A stretch of DNA of 59,022 bases from Amycolatopsis sacchari (GTDB taxonomy: Bacteria; Actinomycetota; Actinomycetes; Mycobacteriales; Pseudonocardiaceae): positions 1 through 59,022 of the forward strand of contig NZ_FORP01000033.1 in NCBI RefSeq assembly GCF_900114035.1. Direction: 5' to 3'. The number at the start of each line of letters is the position of its first letter. Within the stretch, counting starts at the first letter, position 1. The position numbers and the translations under genes are program-made. Shown in pieces: positions 56,905 through 59,022 of the stretch. The notes under the pieces were generated by a model, which saw nothing but the letters and a program-made list of their open reading frames with translations, was not told the origin of the DNA and did no database searches.

Positions 56905-57303
56905 GTGGCGCGAATGTGGGATTGCCCGAAGTGCGGACACTATTGCGCAGAAGCGGTGTGTTGCCACTGTCTGGGTGATGGACAACGGAATCTCGCCGGT
57001 GAAAAGGTGAGCGGTCGCCGCGGGTCAGTCGCGCTTGAGTTGAATGCGACGCTTCACCCGAAGCATCACCTCGGGGAACGTGTGGGCCGCTACCTTCCCG
57101 GTACTACAGCTGCCGAGAATCAAGCCAGGGCGAGAAACCGACGCAAGGGCAGTCGCAAAGGCGGCAAAGCCAAGCGGACGGTTGTCGGGCGGGCTCTGTT
57201 GAAGCCGCACTCGTCCACCAATTCCCGGACGAAATGGATCACTGCCGTCAAGGGCATCACGTCCGTCGTGACGAACCCGGTGGGCAACGGGAAGCGACGC
57301 TGA
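56905..57303 (+). CDS. Small zinc-ribbon protein with basic tail (hypothetical)
   Basis: A predicted protein of 132 aa starting at GTG 56905 (ribosome-site-like GGGGG five bases before). The N-terminal ~25 residues contain CPKCGHYC..CCHC, two cysteine pairs that suggest a zinc ribbon. The rest is very basic (ARARNRRKGSRKGGKAKR) and hydrophilic, so nucleic-acid binding is plausible. Codon use is less GC-biased than in neighbours and no family is recognised. It lies in an otherwise empty 720-bp gap between murQ and the Fic-like gene; bases 56651-56904 show nothing else convincing. Confidence 0.4.
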   Translation: MARMWDCPKCGHYCAEAVCCHCLGDGQRNLAGEKVSGRRGSVALELNATLHPKHHLGERVGRYLPGTTAAENQARARNRRKGSRKGGKAKRTVVGRALLKPHSSTNSRTKWITAVKGITSVVTNPVGNGKRR

Positions 57304-57332
57304 CTCTCCTCGACTGAGCCCAACCCCGGGCG

Positions 57333-58058
57333 TCAACTCGCGGCTTCGGCGATGCCGCGTGCCTCCCGGGCGCCTTTCTCCATCGCCTCGCAGCAGAACA
57401 GGAGCCAGCTGCGCACCCCGTCCGGCTCACCCGATGCGAACGCCTCCGCGGCGGCCCGGTACTGGGACAGGCGCCGCAGGCAAGCCACCTCGGGCACGGA
57501 CAACGACTTCGGGTCCGCACCGGTCGCGACCATCGTCAGGCGAGCGGCGGCCCTGGCGATCACCCCGTCGGCCGTGCCGAACGGGCTCAACGCCAGCAGT
57601 TCACCGTGCACGACGGCCGCCTGCAGCGGGCCGGGCACCGAAGTCGCGCCGGTCACCAGCTGCGACAGCAACTCCAGCCGCGCACCGGCACCCGGCCGCG
57701 GGCGACCGAGATCGTCTGCGGACTGCACGAGGTCCGCCGCCGCCAGTACGTGCATCCGCGCCAGCGCCTGGCCCGGCGCCCGGCGCCACGTCGGCAGCAG
57801 CGACTCCAGCGCCTCCGCCACCCGCAGCGCCCCGGCGAGCACCGGGTCCTTCACCGCGGCGTCCGCCGGGATTTCCGGGTCCGCACCGTCGATCGCGGCC
57901 GAGGCGCGGGCCGCCCGCACCGACGCTTCGGCCGCCGTCGCCGAACCGCCACGCAGGTTGGCCGGGTGGCGGTGCACCGCGAACACCGCGTCCTGCGCCG
58001 CTTTGACCGCTTCCGCGACTCCGTCGAGTTCCAGCAGCGGTGCCAGTGGATCACTCAC
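57333..58058 (-). CDS. Fic-like protein with degenerate active-site motif
   Basis: A protein of 241 aa. The region 157-173 (LSPFGTADGVIARAAAR) aligns to the Fic motif HPFxxGNGRxxR without gaps, but the catalytic His is Ser and the GN..R positions are lost; only the final Arg is kept. ASAAIDG (52-58) resembles the S..IEG inhibitory helix of Fic proteins. A dead AMP-transferase fold is therefore proposed; similar proteins are recalled as oxidoreductase-labelled in Streptomyces. The GTG at 58058 overlaps the stop of the upstream phosphoribosyltransferase gene (GTGA), so they are cotranscribed. Confidence 0.65.
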   Translation of the reverse strand: MSDPLAPLLELDGVAEAVKAAQDAVFAVHRHPANLRGGSATAAEASVRAARASAAIDGADPEIPADAAVKDPVLAGALRVAEALESLLPTWRRAPGQALARMHVLAAADLVQSADDLGRPRPGAGARLELLSQLVTGATSVPGPLQAAVVHGELLALSPFGTADGVIARAAARLTMVATGADPKSLSVPEVACLRRLSQYRAAAEAFASGEPDGVRSWLLFCCEAMEKGAREARGIAEAAS

Positions 58059-58549
58059 GCGTCCAGCACCTGTCCCTCGCGCCGCACGACCGGCGGCTCC
58101 TTCGACCAGGCGAAGTTGATCCACTTGTCCGTCCGCCGCCACACGTACTCGCACTGCACCTGCGAGTGCGGCTTCTCGTAGATCACCGCGCAGCGCACCT
58201 CGGCGACGTGGTCGGCGCAGAAGTCACGCACCAGCTTCAGCGTCGCACCGGTGTCCGCCACGTCGTCCGCCACCAGGACCTTCGCGCCCGCCAGGTCGAC
58301 CGCGTTCGGCACCGGCGGCAGCATCACGGGCAGGTCGAGCCGCTGGTCGACGCCCGTGTAGAACTCCACGTTCATCACGTGCAGGTTCTTCACGTCCAGC
58401 GCGTAGCCCAGCGCACCGGCGACGAACAGCCCGCCGCGCGCGATCGACAGGATCAGGTCGGGCTCGTACCCGCTGTCCGCGATCGCCTGCGCCAGCTCCT
58501 TGCTGGCCGACCCGAACAACTCCCAGGTCAGCTCTTCCCGCTCCGCCAT
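58055..58549 (-). CDS. Phosphoribosyltransferase (purine/xanthine type)
   Basis: A protein of 164 aa. The PRPP-binding motif VLVADDVADTGATLK (about 95-109) is intact, with LILSIARGGLFVAG as the upstream loop. It resembles small XPRT/Gpt-like enzymes; the exact base is not identifiable. The ATG at 58549 follows GAGGAGGG. It overlaps the Fic-like gene by GTGA and is divergent from acs. It is the second PRPP-dependent salvage enzyme in the window after hpt. Confidence 0.85.
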   Translation of the reverse strand: MAEREELTWELFGSASKELAQAIADSGYEPDLILSIARGGLFVAGALGYALDVKNLHVMNVEFYTGVDQRLDLPVMLPPVPNAVDLAGAKVLVADDVADTGATLKLVRDFCADHVAEVRCAVIYEKPHSQVQCEYVWRRTDKWINFAWSKEPPVVRREGQVLDA

Positions 58550-58796
58550 TCGCCCTCCTCGCGGCCACCGATCACCGCGAGCATATGTCCCGGCAGAATG
58601 GCCTGCCGCACAATGCCGAAAGCACTGTTTCAGCACGGCCACTTGCGGTGGCAGGCGTGCGAGGATGGGCGTGAACCAGGGGCGAAAGAGCAGGTCGCGC
58701 GGCCTGCTCGGCTGCACCCTTTCGCGCTGCGTACTAACGTCGCTACCGTGCTTCCGGCGTCAGCCACAGATCCGTAACTTCAGGAGGCCGTGCACC

Positions 58797-59022
58797 ATGA
58801 CAGAGCAGTCCCCCGGATTGTCCAACCTGCTCACGGAGAACCGGACATTCCCCCCGAGTGCGGAGTTCGCCGCGCAGGCGAACGCCACCGCCGAGTGGTA
58901 CGAGCGTGGGGACGCCGACCGGGAAGCGTTCTGGGCGGAGCAGGCGGAGCGGTTGACGTGGGACACGAAGTGGTCCCGGGTGCTGGACTGGTCCGGTGCC
59001 CCGTTCGCGAAGTGGTTCGTGG
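58797..59022 (+). CDS. acs: Acetyl-CoA synthetase, 5' fragment
   Basis: The first 75 codons of a gene that runs off the window. The residues match the N-terminal acetyl-CoA synthetase region: SNLLTENRTFPPSAEFAAQANA, then ADREAFWAEQAERLTWDTKW, and SGAPFAKWFV. The enzyme activates acetate with ATP and CoA. The ATG at 58797 is preceded by AGGAGG nine bases upstream. In streptomycetes a similar Fic-like/phosphoribosyltransferase/acs order is recalled. The 247-bp upstream gap (58550-58796) should carry both divergent promoters. Confidence 0.85.
   Translation, partial: MTEQSPGLSNLLTENRTFPPSAEFAAQANATAEWYERGDADREAFWAEQAERLTWDTKWSRVLDWSGAPFAKWFV

Overview
This is a very GC-rich, gene-dense actinobacterial chromosome segment with frequent GTG starts, GTGA/ATGA start-stop overlaps and leaderless-looking promoters. 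The gene content (EspG/PPE-type ESX genes, an actinobacterial Tad cluster, a DUF2342 metalloprotease, a TipA-like regulator) and the gene order point to Pseudonocardiaceae, probably an Amycolatopsis-like genus; this assignment is inference. From memory, the order matches Mycobacterium tuberculosis Rv3604c-Rv3610c (folate operon to ftsH), then topA/Rv3647c/Rv3649, then Rv3654c-Rv3661 (Tad cluster and HAD phosphatase), with lineage-specific material between these blocks.

Layout. 1-700: a non-coding repeat field that includes a perfect 124-bp duplication of the 3' end of the first gene. 642-8899: Rv3604c-like and DUF3180 membrane proteins, an inserted MerR gene flanked by a decayed copy of the folK 3' end, then folK-folB-folP-folE-ftsH (minus strand). 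9092-12510: an ESX substrate module (PE-like, PPE-like, two EspG chaperones) without secretion machinery. 12628-17586: hpt, tilS, DUF2342 protease and a D-Ala-D-Ala carboxypeptidase with a long repetitive cytoplasmic arm. 17751-24000: ppa, glyA, a gamma-carbonic-anhydrase-like protein, three regulators, small enzymes and tRNA-Thr(CGU). 24114-33589: a secreted protein with a sorting-like tail, holB, an MFS/thymidylate-kinase fusion whose kinase half has lost its P-loop, a third EspG-family protein and topA. 33819-42891: serine protease, Rv3647c-like protein, TipA-like regulator, lipoprotein, H+-pyrophosphatase, a DUF1998 helicase with a large low-complexity insert, and a prim-pol-like protein. 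43242-47795: a six-gene Tad pilus operon (minus strand). 47796-48250: a divergent intergenic region with two DnaA-box 9-mers and two strong hairpins. 48251-56611: a HAD phosphatase, then nagZ-namZ-serine hydrolase-murR-murQ. 56612-59022: a small zinc-ribbon candidate, a Fic-like protein with a destroyed active-site motif, a phosphoribosyltransferase and the start of acs.

How genes work together. The fol genes build dihydropteroate precursors and folK, and glyA feeds one-carbon units. NagZ, NamZ and the serine hydrolase are predicted to dismantle peptidoglycan outside the membrane, MurQ to convert MurNAc-6P inside, and MurR to sense the intermediate; this matches the content of the Bacillus subtilis MurNAc operon except that no transporter or kinase is visible. 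The Tad genes encode a pilin, two pseudopilins, two platform proteins, the ATPase and a CpaE/Ssd-like protein. The ESX module presumably exports its PE/PPE-like pair through a secretion apparatus encoded elsewhere.

The best candidates for something new are the orphan ESX module, the two pseudoenzymes (thymidylate-kinase half and Fic-like protein), the TxxF-repeat arm of the carboxypeptidase, the duplicated folK 3' end next to the MerR gene, and the transporter-less MurNAc cluster. Family names come from motif recognition and memory of families; no database search was run.
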